This document shows, piece after piece, positions 8,268 through 17,190 of a stretch of DNA of 64,000 nucleotides. The stretch covers positions 32,152 through 96,151 of the forward strand of contig RYFE02000019.1 of the NCBI GenBank assembly GCA_004138175.2, in the 5' to 3' direction. Position 1 is the first letter of the stretch. Every line of letters starts with the position of its first letter. The DNA is from Chloroflexales bacterium ZM16-3. Lineage in GTDB: Bacteria > Chloroflexota > Chloroflexia > Chloroflexales > Chloroflexaceae. The position numbers and the translations under genes were made by a program. The notes below the pieces were generated by a model that worked only from the letters and a program-made list of their open reading frames with translations, was not told the origin of the DNA and did no database searches.

Positions 8268-8627
8268 TTATGCCGTCGCCTTGCGCCTTACCGGGCGCTT
8301 ATGCGCTGACTTGCGGGTTAGCCCAATGATCTCAATCGCCGTCGAGTCGTGGCCGTACTGCGCAATGACCTGATCTTTCATGCCAAGACCAGTAGTATGC
8401 ATCGCATTGGCCGTCTCAATTGCCACGACGCGGGCATGCTTCAGCTCCTCCTCCAACCGAACGATGGCGAGTTCGGCTTGGGTGAGACATGCCTCTTGCT
8501 GCTGCATGATTACGATGCTGTACGCGCCGTTGATCGGCTGGTAGTCGCCGAGGCTCTGGACGGCCCGCAACAACTCACGGTCAGCAGCGATGACGGATGG
8601 TGGAAGGCGCTTCAGTGGTGCAGCCAT
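8268..8627 (-). CDS. Hypothetical helical protein
   Basis: 119 residues, mostly helical, with a central coiled-coil stretch (LTQAELAIVRLEEELKHARVVA) and a basic tail (RKSAHKRPVRRKATA). The C-terminal IEIIGLTRKSAHKR pattern resembles small DNA-associated proteins found beside mobile elements, but no family name is secure. It is separated from the trio operon by the 8210-8255 hairpin. Lower GC than the flanking ATPase gene suggests a different origin. Confidence 0.45.
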   Translation of the reverse strand: MAAPLKRLPPSVIAADRELLRAVQSLGDYQPINGAYSIVIMQQQEACLTQAELAIVRLEEELKHARVVAIETANAMHTTGLGMKDQVIAQYGHDSTAIEIIGLTRKSAHKRPVRRKATA

Positions 8628-8760
8628 TCGGTCTGTGCCTTTCTACTATGGAAGCTGCGATGTGTGACACCCGGTTCCGCACGGGTCTATAATATGCGCT
8701 TGGTTTTGTGTTGTGAACTCCCCCATTGGTACGTAGTTGATTAGTACCTGCCATACGGGC

Positions 8761-8985
8761 GTGCATGCAATGCATGCGGGCATGCTTCCTTCGTGCGCAG
8801 GCGTGCATGCAATGCATGCGGGCATGCTTCCTTCGCGCGCAGGCGTGCATGCAATGCATGCGGGCATGCTTCCTTCGTACGCAGGCGTGCATGCAATGCA
8901 TGCGGGCATGCTTCCTTCGTACGCAGGCGTGCATGCAATGCATGCGGGCATGCTTCCTTCGTACGCAGGCGTGCATGCATTGCAT
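8761..8985. repeat. 42-bp tandem repeat, five full copies plus a partial copy
   Basis: Copies begin at 8761, 8803, 8845, 8887 and 8929, with a 15-bp remnant at 8971. Each starts GTGCATGCAATGCATGCGGG, so it is built of nested GCATGC/TGCATGCA palindromes. Only one segment varies (TCGTGCG, TCGCGCG, then TCGTACG three times). The 42-bp period is a multiple of three without stops, which creates meaningless open frames on both strands. It lies directly upstream of the nuclease-like gene at 9051. Confidence 0.95.
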
Positions 8986-9006
8986 TATGAGTCAGCGTGC
9001 TATAAT
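8980..9006 (+). promoter_or_regulatory. Possible promoter of the nuclease-like gene
   Basis: TATAAT at 9001-9006 is a perfect -10 hexamer. TTGCAT at 8980-8985, made by the last partial copy of the 42-bp repeat, could serve as -35, but the 15-bp spacing is short. The promoter sits about 45 bases before the ATG at 9051. Confidence 0.4.
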
Positions 9007-9050
9007 TTTAAGCGCGTTACAAAGCTTCAAACCGGTAGGTGTATCGAATT

Positions 9051-10211
9051 ATGCAAGAGATTGACGTTGTCCGTCAAACCAAAATCTTTCTACAGCGTCA
9101 TGGACTTCTTGGCAAGCAGATCACGGATCTTTATACCGATGCACATCCAAGCCTCTTGATAGACGCGAAGCTGGAACCCTTCCAACGCTTCACATTACAG
9201 TTTGACTCCTTCGCCATACATCCCGATCTAGTCGGGAGACTCGATGATGGAGGGACAACCTTTGCTGTCGAGGCGAAGGGTGCAGATGATTGGCTCAAAG
9301 GAATTGCTCAAGCAGATACCTATCGACAAGGCTTTCATGCCTCTTTGATTGCCGTTGCCGGAACACCTTCGGGAGATATGATGTCATTCGCGCGGCAGCG
9401 CGGCATTGGGATTATTGCGGTAGGTTCACAGGGTGCGGAGGTACTTGAACGGCCTCCAGTACACTTGCCCCAACTCTATCTGGCCGAAAGCGTCCGCAGG
9501 CAGTTCTCTGCAAGCAATACACTTCTTCGTCAATTTTACTACAACTTTCCCACCCATTACCTGGGGTGTGCTGCATGCCTTAGGATATGGGAGCAGCGCC
9601 TTGGGACATCAATCGCGCTGATTCAGGAGCTTGAGCCGTTTGTTCAAATCCTCTATCCCGCCATACCTCGGGACTTCCGGCCTGCGCTCCGTGGAGCTGA
9701 AAAGCTTGGCTTAGTGCATGTCAGAGGCAATGCTGTCGAGCTGACTCACCTTGGACGAACATGCGTGGAATTGCTCCCACCCCCACAAGAACTTGACGCA
9801 CTGCATACGCAGGCTATGAAGCAGCCACTCGCTGAGATCAGCCCACAGACTGGTGCCGTCTTACGGATTTTGCTTGATCGTGAACCTATTGCGAAGTTCA
9901 TTATAGAGATGCTTGCGAGAGTGGGCCGTCATCAGCCGATACCCATGCCTGCATTGGTAGAGCATGCCAGCAGGATCGATAAAACTCTGACGCCCGTGGT
10001 ATTCTTTTTTCCGAAAGCCATTGATGGACTGACGAATGATCAGGGCTTCATTGTGTGGCGCAATGTGCAAGCGCACCACTACCGAACGACCATCTACATG
10101 CAGTACAAGCGGATTCTTACCCATGCCGGTCTGATCAAAGATCATGGCCTTGCAGGTACATCATCAAAGCACTACAATCCGGAGAAGGATATGTGGGAGC
10201 TTATTGTGTAA
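9051..10211 (+). CDS. PD-(D/E)XK-type nuclease-like protein
   Basis: 386 residues from the ATG at 9051. Residues ~60-95 contain HPDLVGRLDDGG followed by TFAVEAKGADDWLKGIAQADTYRQG, which matches the D...(D/E)xK core of restriction-type nucleases (Asp in PDLVG, Glu-Ala-Lys in VEAKG). The rest is helical with winged-helix-like segments near 215-250. Codon use is much less GC-biased than in the flanking chromosome, a sign of transfer. It is convergent with the small XRE gene, their ends overlapping by 11 bases. Likely role: restriction of foreign DNA. Confidence 0.6.
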   Translation: MQEIDVVRQTKIFLQRHGLLGKQITDLYTDAHPSLLIDAKLEPFQRFTLQFDSFAIHPDLVGRLDDGGTTFAVEAKGADDWLKGIAQADTYRQGFHASLIAVAGTPSGDMMSFARQRGIGIIAVGSQGAEVLERPPVHLPQLYLAESVRRQFSASNTLLRQFYYNFPTHYLGCAACLRIWEQRLGTSIALIQELEPFVQILYPAIPRDFRPALRGAEKLGLVHVRGNAVELTHLGRTCVELLPPPQELDALHTQAMKQPLAEISPQTGAVLRILLDREPIAKFIIEMLARVGRHQPIPMPALVEHASRIDKTLTPVVFFFPKAIDGLTNDQGFIVWRNVQAHHYRTTIYMQYKRILTHAGLIKDHGLAGTSSKHYNPEKDMWELIV

Positions 10212-10467
10212 TGCTCTGCTGGTTGTCGGTTCGGTCATCCGTTTTTCGGATGGGAATATCATCACGCAGCAGATAATCAGTTGATACACCAAAACGCTCA
10301 GCTATTTGCAGGACGAACTCAATACCTGGGAGTTTCTTGCCGCTTTCAACTTCACTGATGACCCCTTTAGATGTTGGACTAAGGCCAAGGATTATAGCAA
10401 GTTCAGTCTGCGAAATGGCTGCGTCTTCGCGTAGCGAGCGAATTTTCTTACCAAGGTTCGCGATCAT
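10201..10467 (-). CDS. XRE-family HTH regulator
   Basis: 88 residues from the ATG at 10467. A full XRE helix-turn-helix is visible: IRSLREDAAISQTELAIILGLSPT and VISEVESGKKLPGIEFVLQIAERFGVSTDYLL. The ATG overlaps the TGA of the upstream nuclease-like gene (ATGA), so translation is coupled. Such small regulators act as controller proteins in restriction operons, which fits this position. Confidence 0.8.
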   Translation of the reverse strand: MIANLGKKIRSLREDAAISQTELAIILGLSPTSKGVISEVESGKKLPGIEFVLQIAERFGVSTDYLLRDDIPIRKTDDRTDNQQSITQ

Positions 10468-11501
10468 TTTTGCTTCCCTCCTTTGCGAAACCATGTGGGC
10501 GGAAGGATAAATGTTGGGCCACGGCTATGCACTGAAATGTTGTCCTTGTTCGCGGCAAGCCAACGCTCGAAGCGAGGCATAATATCTCCTGCCTCATCGC
10601 CAGAAATCATCTGCATGGTCAGGTGCCGCGTCAGGTGTGTATGAGCGCGGTGGCCATCAAACGACTTCTCGGTCTCATCCAGGCTTGTATAGAGCGGAAT
10701 ACTCATCCCGGCGCTGGTGCTATCTGATCGTGTTCCGATCAGGACATAGGCACAGAATTTTGAGGGTGCAAAGAGGCCAGATACTGGGTCAAAGACAAAG
10801 TAAGATATTGTCCGCTTCCCCCAAAGCTGGTAATACTCAGCCTGTGAAATTTCCGCATTCCAGGTTCGCACATTCAGTATGACTTCCAACAGGTTGCTTG
10901 CGAAATGGATGCGGCGAGAATCAGATGTAAAGGCTGGCTCGACAACTGCCAGAATGCGGTCAATCTCGCGTTGCGATTCAATTTCTGGATGTGCAGCCAG
11001 ATCATCAACAGCCAGGGTATTGAGTTGATTGATCTGGGTAGCCGTCAGGTATGGCGTCAACGGTATCTGGAACGCATCCATACCGATACTGCGCATCAGC
11101 GTGATCATGTTGGCAGCGAGGTTTGCGCGGCCATATTCAACGCGAGGGCTGATCATCGACACAAAGGTATCGCTGGCCAGCTGCGGCTGAAAGAGATGTG
11201 CAACTGAGAACTTGGCATGGTTGGCAACAGGATCGGCACGGCTCACCTCGAACTCAATCCAGAGTCGCCGTTGCTTATCAGCACGCTGGAGAAGCACATC
11301 AACCCGCGAAGAGTACCCCATCTGGTCGTCGAAGGTAGCAGCTAAGAGTCGCTGCTCAGTTTCACACGTCCAGCCTATTGGGCATAGCCGCTTGAATTCG
11401 CCTTGCAAGTATGTTGCGAGCTTACCCATATCTCGACCTTTACCTGTATATGGAGCGACAGAACCTATCGATAGTATAACCGCTTTAGTCAGCCTCTCCA
11501 T
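10464..11501 (-). CDS. Restriction endonuclease-like protein
   Basis: 345 residues from the ATG at 11501, which overlaps the end of the HNH gene; an ATG at 11429 preceded by AAAGGTCGAG is an equally good start. RVDVLLQRADKQRRLWIEFEVSRADPVANHAKF fits an endonuclease core (Asp ... Glu-x-Glu) of the PD-(D/E)XK type with a changed lysine position. No methyltransferase is present in the operon, so this is not a standard type II system; a modification-dependent enzyme would suit a neighbourhood with DNA-modification genes. The family is not recognised with certainty. Confidence 0.5.
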   Translation of the reverse strand: MERLTKAVILSIGSVAPYTGKGRDMGKLATYLQGEFKRLCPIGWTCETEQRLLAATFDDQMGYSSRVDVLLQRADKQRRLWIEFEVSRADPVANHAKFSVAHLFQPQLASDTFVSMISPRVEYGRANLAANMITLMRSIGMDAFQIPLTPYLTATQINQLNTLAVDDLAAHPEIESQREIDRILAVVEPAFTSDSRRIHFASNLLEVILNVRTWNAEISQAEYYQLWGKRTISYFVFDPVSGLFAPSKFCAYVLIGTRSDSTSAGMSIPLYTSLDETEKSFDGHRAHTHLTRHLTMQMISGDEAGDIMPRFERWLAANKDNISVHSRGPTFILPPTWFRKGGKQK

Positions 11502-12219
11502 CCCATTGCGGGCGATAATCAATCGTCTTAGCTCCTTTTGAGCTGTTGCATGAGAGACACAGAGGCTGAATGTTCGCGATAGCACCTGTCCCTGGTGCTC
11601 CAAGTGGTATCACGTGATCAGGAGTAAGCTTGATCTCTGGTTCCTGCCGGCCACAGCGAAGGCAGGTATAGTTATAGTGCTCCTTTAATAGAGCCCACTG
11701 CTCAGGAGTAAACGAATCTCCTGCGGAGCGCTTCTTTGCTCTCCGGCGATGCCACATTGCCTTGACTTTATCGGAATTTTCCTTTCGCCACCTACGTTGA
11801 TAAACTCGTAGCTGCTCACGATAATCTGCGTTATTATGATATCGCTCGCGTGCCTTTCTCTGAAAGATTTCCAGCTTAGAATCTCGACGCCTTTTTTGGG
11901 CCTTGCCAATCTTTTCGTTATTCTTGTAATAATAACTAAGCTGGTACTTGCGATATCGGTCAACAAGACTTCGCTGATATTCACCTACCCGCGCAATAAT
12001 CTTCTCACGATTACGCTGATAGTATCCTTGTGCCTTTTGCAAAATCTCATCACGTTTCTCACTATACCGCTGTCTTTGTCTGTATAGGATGCATGGTTTG
12101 CAATCTGGTCGATAGCTATCTTTGCTTGCTTTGCTCTTGTAGAAGAGATCAAGCGGTTTCCAGGTGTTACAGTACGTGCAAATTTTCCCTGGCTCGCCAT
12201 CCTGATACACGATAGCCAT
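11485..12219 (-). CDS. HNH endonuclease with N-terminal zinc motif and basic repeats
   Basis: 244 residues from the ATG at 12219, with AGGAGG six bases upstream. Residues ~13-40 hold a CTYC...CKPC zinc motif. The middle is a very basic, tyrosine-rich repeat (REKIIARVGEYQRS, RYRKYQLSYYYKNN) that should bind nucleic acid. The C-terminus is an HNH domain: CLRCGRQ, then TPDHVIPLGAPGTGAIANIQPLCLSCNSSKG with His and Asn residues intact. It resembles free-standing or phage/mobile HNH nucleases. AT-rich codon use indicates recent acquisition. Confidence 0.8.
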   Translation of the reverse strand: MAIVYQDGEPGKICTYCNTWKPLDLFYKSKASKDSYRPDCKPCILYRQRQRYSEKRDEILQKAQGYYQRNREKIIARVGEYQRSLVDRYRKYQLSYYYKNNEKIGKAQKRRRDSKLEIFQRKARERYHNNADYREQLRVYQRRWRKENSDKVKAMWHRRRAKKRSAGDSFTPEQWALLKEHYNYTCLRCGRQEPEIKLTPDHVIPLGAPGTGAIANIQPLCLSCNSSKGAKTIDYRPQWDGEAD

Positions 12220-12261
12220 AGAGTACCTCCTGCTTCGTAGTTCTGAGTTAGAGAACAAATT

Positions 12262-12291
12262 GAAAGCCCCGCTCAATTGAGCGGGGCTTTC
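12262..12291 (-). terminator. Perfect 30-bp palindrome in the leader of the HNH gene
   Basis: GAAAGCCCCGCTCA and its complement meet with no loop bases to spare. Reading leftward, it is followed by AATTTGTTCTC and, 43 bases on, by the HNH ATG. It shares CCCCGCTCA/TGAGCGGGG with the 16203-16226 hairpin. It may terminate transcripts from the helicase gene or attenuate the HNH operon. Confidence 0.6.
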
Positions 12292-12373
12292 AGGGAAGAT
12301 CCAGTGGATCTACGAGTTCTTTTACATTTCATACGCTATATTATAGTATAGCCTGGAAGTTAGCACAAGTGTC

Positions 12374-15300
12374 TTATCTATACACGAAGACCCGCAGCAG
12401 CGCCTTGGTATCTGCTGGCGCCACAGTTGCTCGCATCACGCCGATACCGCTGTCAAGGAATCGTTGTAGGTACTCATCCTTGAGGAGCTGCTTAACTGCC
12501 TCACCATTCTTCGTCGAGAGTCCGTGTACGTGCTCGGCGACGGCCGCTACCTCGCTTATCACGGCGGGGTTATCTGCGCTCAGCCAGCCGCGCAGTTCGC
12601 CGATCCGCTCGATGTCGCCCTGGATCCTTCGATCGGCTACGGTGAGCAGCACGTGGGCCAGGTTCACCGCCGGGAAGTAGCTCTCGCCGTGCTCGACGGT
12701 TAGCTCAGTGATGAAGCGGTGGGTGATCGCGCTGGCGCGCAGACGCCGGCTCAGCCCCACAGAGGGCGTGAATCCCTCCAGCGCGCCCGGGCGCACGTCG
12801 AGAACCAGCCCCTCGGTCTGCATCTCGAAGCCGAGGGCGACCGGCGCCTGGGTCGCCTCGTTTCGGCAGAAGCCGAGCACCCCGCCGATCTCCTCAAAGC
12901 CCTTCTCACGTGACTTCAGTGTGTACTGGCTGCCCAGGATAACCCGCTGCACCTGGAGCAGATTCATGTTTGCCGGCTCGTCGCTGTGCAGCACCATCCG
13001 CTCGACCAGGGCCTGGCCGATAGGGTCGGCCACGATGGCCGGGTGGCCGCCGGCCAGGCTGTAGTCGCGCGGCGGCCGCGCGCGCTCGGCCCGGAATGTC
13101 ACGCCGCTCAGCGCGAAGGCCGAGCTGGAGTGGGCCAGGCGCTTCACCTCCTGAACCTCGCCTGGGAGCCCGCGATGCTCGCGCAGCGCGCCGCTCTCGG
13201 GATCGGCGTACCAGTAGATCCGCTCGTGATCTTCGCTGAACTGGGCGGGCGTGATCGTCTGCGGCCGCAGCACCGTGAGCTCGCGCAGCTGCTGGGGGCG
13301 AATCCCGAGCAAGCGCAGCGTTCGGCCCGGCAGGCTGCTTGTCTTCGCCCGGTCGTGCAACTCCTCGTAGGTGTAGTGTGCGTCGAGCGCGACCAGATCG
13401 GTTCCAGGGACCGGCTGCGGCGGAACCCAGGCCGCGCCCAGGCCGCCACGGAAGGTCACGTTGCCGGGGATAGTCTCGCTCATCGCCAGGCTGATACTCT
13501 CGCTGTTGAGCCGCTTGTTCTCGCGGCGATCCTGGGGCCGGTAGTCGACCTGCACCTCGGGCAGGTTGATGTCCGAGAAGAGGTTCTGCGGCAGGTGACG
13601 GCGCAATAACTCCCTGCGTGTTCTAATCGGCTGGCGGCTGGTTGCTAGTTTGGGATAGGCCTGCTGTACCAGCCCGCTCGCCAGGATATCCGTCAGCAGA
13701 CCCTGTGACTCCTCGGTCAGCACGCGGGACAGCGCGTCGTTGTCCATCGCGAAGGCTCGCCGCAAATAATCTTTGAAGGCCAATAGCACCTCGGCGTCGG
13801 CGGTCTGGCCCATCAGGTAGGCCAGATCGGGCGCGCTGAGATAGTCGATATTCAGCGAGCGCCCCGCGCCGTTGGCGCGGTAGGCCAGCCAGTCGCAGAG
13901 CGCGTAGAAGCCGTGGATGCGCTGGAGGTAGCGGTTCTGCGCGTTGAGCGGCAGCTTGCGGAAGGTCGGGTCGGTGAGCAGATGCTGGTTGCGGAAGAGG
14001 AAGAGGTCGGTCGACTTGTAGGGGCTGAGCACCGTGACGACAATCGGCCGGGTACCGACCTTGCGCCCGCCGCGGCCCTTGCGCTGCACAAAGCTGGCCA
14101 CGTTGCTCGGCGCGGTGTACTGGATCACACACATCAGCGCCTCATCGTCGTAGCCAACCTCCAGGGCGCTGGTCGTGATGATCAGGTCGTCGTCGGGCTC
14201 GATCGGCTTGTCCCGGTCAGCGCCGGACTTGCGGCGGATGTTCAGCGGTTCACGGCGGGCCTTACCGGGCTGGCTGAGCGCCCACCAGCACTCGCCGGCC
14301 GCGAAGTAGGGGCAGTCGCGGTTGGGCATGCCGCGATCACAATCACAGCTGCTGGCGTGGCCCGCCCCAAAGAGGTTGGGGAAGAGCTGGCGGTTGAATG
14401 GCGGGAAGCGGTACCAGTAGAGCGGAATAATACGTACGGGCCATTGTGCAGCCGACTGGCCTCGGGTACGTCGATCTCTCCGCTCAGTTATAAAGTAGCT
14501 TTGGGCCTTCTCCGCGTCCTGCATCTGGTAGAGCCAGCGGCCGACCACATCGAGCGACTGGACGAAGCCGAAGGTGCGGTAGCGCCCGAGTTGGCTGCCG
14601 GCGGGCGGCTGCGGCATGGTGTGCAGGACACACATCGCGGTTTGGATGAGCGTCGAGATTACCGCCGTATCCTCGCTATCCTCGGCGCGCACGAAGATAT
14701 AGCGCTCGGCGCCGATCACCTCCAGATCATCCTCGTGGGGCTGCACCTCGCGGATATTCTGAGCTGGGATGCCGCTCAGCTCGGAGAGAAACGCCCGCGG
14801 GCCGGCGATCGTCGCGCTCAGCCCGACAAAGGCCAGGTTCGCGCTGTCGCCGCGCTCCTGCTTGCCCAGCCTGACCCGCGCCAGCAGCCGCCGCAGCAGC
14901 AGCGCCACCTGGGTCCCAGCGGTCGATGTCTGCAGGTGAATCTCGTCGAGCATGACCACCGACGGCGCGCAGAAGTCGCTGGTGCCGAAGAGGTGCTGGT
15001 ACTCGGAGGAGATCAGCCGGTTGTTGAGCGACTCGGTCGTCGCCACCAGCAGGTCGGGCGGCGCCTCAGCCATGACATCGCGGGCGAACTGGATGAAGGG
15101 ATAGGGCGTATCGCAGGCGGGGCAGACAAGGGTGCGCGGGTCGTCCGGCCGCACACCGAGCTGCTGCCGGGCCTGGTCGCAGGCGTGGTCAGGCGTGCCG
15201 ACGCAGTAGGCGAAGGGCGCCAGGTAGCCGCCGAAGTCCTCATCGTAGCGCCAGCCGCGTCCGGCAAGCCGATCTCGACTCTCCGTGTCGCTGCGCTGGA

Positions 15301-16174
15301 AGTCACTGCGTTGGTAGACCGCCGCGCCGCTCTCGATGCCGATCGTGATCTGCGGTAGGTCGTGGACTTTCAGCACCTGATTGACGTGGAAGGTGGCATC
15401 GACAAAGTCACTGAGCTGGTTTTCCGAGAGGGCGACGCGCGGGTAGATACAGATCGCCTTCACGCCCACCCGGCCGCGCAGGCAGCGCTCCAGGATAATC
15501 TTGGCCAGCACCGGAAGGAAGAAGGCGTAGGTCTTGCCGGCCCCGGTGCTTGCGGTGACGACCACGCCGCGCTCGGTGCCGCGCGCCGGGCTCAACTCGA
15601 TCGCCTGCAAGATCTCGCGCAGCGCGTCCTCCTGGAACTGGCTGATCTCGCGGAGCTTTGGCAGGCGCGTTGCGATCACCTCATGGAGTAGTGCAGCGCA
15701 GCGCTCACGCGCTCGATCGCCATCCAGCACCACAAGATAGTCGGCGGGGGTGCGGCGACGCCGGGGGACGCGGCGCGGGGCAACATGGAAGGTCACATCC
15801 CCAGTCAGGCGCTTCGCCTTACTGATTCGCTTCTCGCCCTCATATCGTGGCGGCAGCCGCTGGCGCAGCTTGCTGAGCAGCCGCACCGTCTCGGCGATCC
15901 GGCTGCGGAAGACCCACTTCGCAGGGTCGTCTTCGGCGCTGAAGCGGATGATCAGCACCTCCTGCGCCAGCCAGCGCAGCGCCGCGCGCAGGTCGCTCCC
16001 GCGCTCTGCGGGGGGCGGGCGTGTCACATCTACTGGCTGATATTTATCGAGTACATCAGTGCCAGTCATCGTGACGTCGTAGACGCCGTAGGCGATCTGC
16101 TCGGCCTCACGCTGCTCGATCCAGGTGAGCAGATCGTTCGTCAGGATGTCTCGCTCATCGTCAGAGAGCGGCAT
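12374..16174 (-). CDS. DEAD/DEAH-box helicase of a defence locus (DpdJ/DrmA-like)
   Basis: 1266 residues from the ATG at 16174. Superfamily 2 motifs are in order: TASTGAGKT (motif I, ~215), MLDEIHLQ (motif II), LSATIAG (motif III) and FVQRKGRGGR (motif VI). Between the RecA-like lobes is a cysteine cluster (CDCDRGMPNRDCPYF, CVGTPDHAC, CPAC), which suggests zinc binding. Helicases of this size and layout occur in Dpd and DISARM-type defence loci; the nearby TGT-like genes favour Dpd, but the subfamily cannot be fixed by eye. GC bias matches the chromosome, unlike the HNH and restriction genes downstream. Confidence 0.65.
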   Translation of the reverse strand: MPLSDDERDILTNDLLTWIEQREAEQIAYGVYDVTMTGTDVLDKYQPVDVTRPPPAERGSDLRAALRWLAQEVLIIRFSAEDDPAKWVFRSRIAETVRLLSKLRQRLPPRYEGEKRISKAKRLTGDVTFHVAPRRVPRRRRTPADYLVVLDGDRARERCAALLHEVIATRLPKLREISQFQEDALREILQAIELSPARGTERGVVVTASTGAGKTYAFFLPVLAKIILERCLRGRVGVKAICIYPRVALSENQLSDFVDATFHVNQVLKVHDLPQITIGIESGAAVYQRSDFQRSDTESRDRLAGRGWRYDEDFGGYLAPFAYCVGTPDHACDQARQQLGVRPDDPRTLVCPACDTPYPFIQFARDVMAEAPPDLLVATTESLNNRLISSEYQHLFGTSDFCAPSVVMLDEIHLQTSTAGTQVALLLRRLLARVRLGKQERGDSANLAFVGLSATIAGPRAFLSELSGIPAQNIREVQPHEDDLEVIGAERYIFVRAEDSEDTAVISTLIQTAMCVLHTMPQPPAGSQLGRYRTFGFVQSLDVVGRWLYQMQDAEKAQSYFITERRDRRTRGQSAAQWPVRIIPLYWYRFPPFNRQLFPNLFGAGHASSCDCDRGMPNRDCPYFAAGECWWALSQPGKARREPLNIRRKSGADRDKPIEPDDDLIITTSALEVGYDDEALMCVIQYTAPSNVASFVQRKGRGGRKVGTRPIVVTVLSPYKSTDLFLFRNQHLLTDPTFRKLPLNAQNRYLQRIHGFYALCDWLAYRANGAGRSLNIDYLSAPDLAYLMGQTADAEVLLAFKDYLRRAFAMDNDALSRVLTEESQGLLTDILASGLVQQAYPKLATSRQPIRTRRELLRRHLPQNLFSDINLPEVQVDYRPQDRRENKRLNSESISLAMSETIPGNVTFRGGLGAAWVPPQPVPGTDLVALDAHYTYEELHDRAKTSSLPGRTLRLLGIRPQQLRELTVLRPQTITPAQFSEDHERIYWYADPESGALREHRGLPGEVQEVKRLAHSSSAFALSGVTFRAERARPPRDYSLAGGHPAIVADPIGQALVERMVLHSDEPANMNLLQVQRVILGSQYTLKSREKGFEEIGGVLGFCRNEATQAPVALGFEMQTEGLVLDVRPGALEGFTPSVGLSRRLRASAITHRFITELTVEHGESYFPAVNLAHVLLTVADRRIQGDIERIGELRGWLSADNPAVISEVAAVAEHVHGLSTKNGEAVKQLLKDEYLQRFLDSGIGVMRATVAPADTKALLRVFVYR

Positions 16175-16202
16175 AGTAAGTTCTCTATCTAAGAACAACA
16201 AA

Positions 16203-16226
16203 GGCCCCGCTCAGATGAGCGGGGCC
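16203..16226 (-). terminator. Terminator-like hairpin in the helicase leader
   Basis: GGCCCCGCTCA-GA-TGAGCGGGGCC forms an 11-bp stem; read leftward it is followed by TTTGTTGTTCTT and then the helicase ATG at 16174. The stem core is the same as at 12262-12291, so the two genes carry related leaders. Confidence 0.6.
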
Positions 16227-16680
16227 TGAGGTGACGTAGTTGTGGCGGTGCGTGGTGTTCCATGGGTGTGATCATCGGGTCGCCACTATGTGGCCGCACC
16301 GACAGCACCCAGTATAGCATGTGCTATCATCAATAGAGAACCAGATACAGCATGCGCCTCTTTATTTTCAGATGCGAGCGCAGCAGCGTGGAGCATATCG
16401 GGATTGTGTGGCCAGAGGATGGACACTTTATGAATAGCTCAATATTGCTAACCTGCATTAACACTGTGCGCCAGTTCTTCTATGGTCCTCACAAAACCAC
16501 GAACATCCTTCCCTTGATGACCTGGGTAGTTCTATCCCAGAGTCTCGTACTCTGTACGATCAGAAGAGATTGCGAAAAGGTTGCGCCTACGCAGGGTGTA
16601 TTGCGGCTGTAGCCATAGAGACAGGTTAGCTCAGGCTAACCAGGAATAATGGTTGAAAGCTGACATTGCGGCATATGCCT
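16227..16680. other. Intergenic stretch with no gene I can support
   Basis: An 86-codon frame at 16352-16612 (+) exists, but it has no clear ribosome site, no recognisable motif and atypical composition, so it is not called. GGTTAGC/GCTAACC at ~16624-16640 is a short inverted repeat just before the first omega-RNA-like element. Confidence 0.4.
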
Positions 16681-16959
16681 GCTACGCTTCAGCCACAGCC
16701 CGTCTCTGTGGCGCGACGGCAGACCGCCGCCAGGCCACCTAGACCAGCGCACCGCGCCCGTGCGCTCCGATTGCGCAGACGCTCAAGAAAGCCAGGCGCG
16801 GTGTCGGCGTCAGCCGTGAACCGGCCAAGCGGAGCTGCAAGAACACTCGGCCTCAGCACTGGGGCAAGGCAAACCCACCGGCAACGGTGGCTGACAGCGC
16901 TTCGCACACGCGGCGCGTAATCATGTCCTAGACGCGACTCATACCTCCGCCAGGAGCTG
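16681..16959 (+). ncRNA. Stand-alone structured RNA element, copy A (omega-RNA-like)
   Basis: This segment and 17191-17491 are homologous over ~280 bases but do not share a reading frame. Their core is nearly identical (GACGCTCAAGAAAGCCAGGC onward). GTCAGCC in the core can pair with GGCTGAC ~70 bases later, a long-range helix. The 3' end has CTCC-GCCA-GGAG, a hairpin shared with the leader of the IscB-like gene; the second 3' hairpin is degenerate here. Upstream, CTGACATT and TGCTAC are conserved with copy B, as for a promoter. Related stand-alone omega RNAs are known in other Chloroflexota; that identity is inferred. Confidence 0.5.
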
Positions 16960-17190
16960 TTTGCACACCTCTCTTCTTTGGCCATGAGCACTTGGCAGAG
17001 GATGAAGAAGGCGGCTGCATGGGCCTGGCAAAAGGAGGACATCCACTGCTACACCGCCAATTCAGGTGATGAGCTAGTGGATATGAACTGAGCATTCTGT
17101 GACCAGAGGGACAGGTAGACATTTTGCAGACCCAGATCGCCATGAAATGGCATTGGAATGCCGAAAATCTTGACGTTCGGCTGTAAGCCG

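Noticed and set aside
8761..8985. 42-bp repeats as a CRISPR array
   Set aside because: Copies are contiguous with no unique spacers.
8737..9064. Overlapping long open frames on both strands with CMHACVRRKHAR-type repeats
   Set aside because: They are produced by a 42-bp repeat, a multiple of three without stops; no ribosome sites and no family.
16352..16612. 86-codon frame
   Set aside because: No motif, no ribosome site and no good codon bias.
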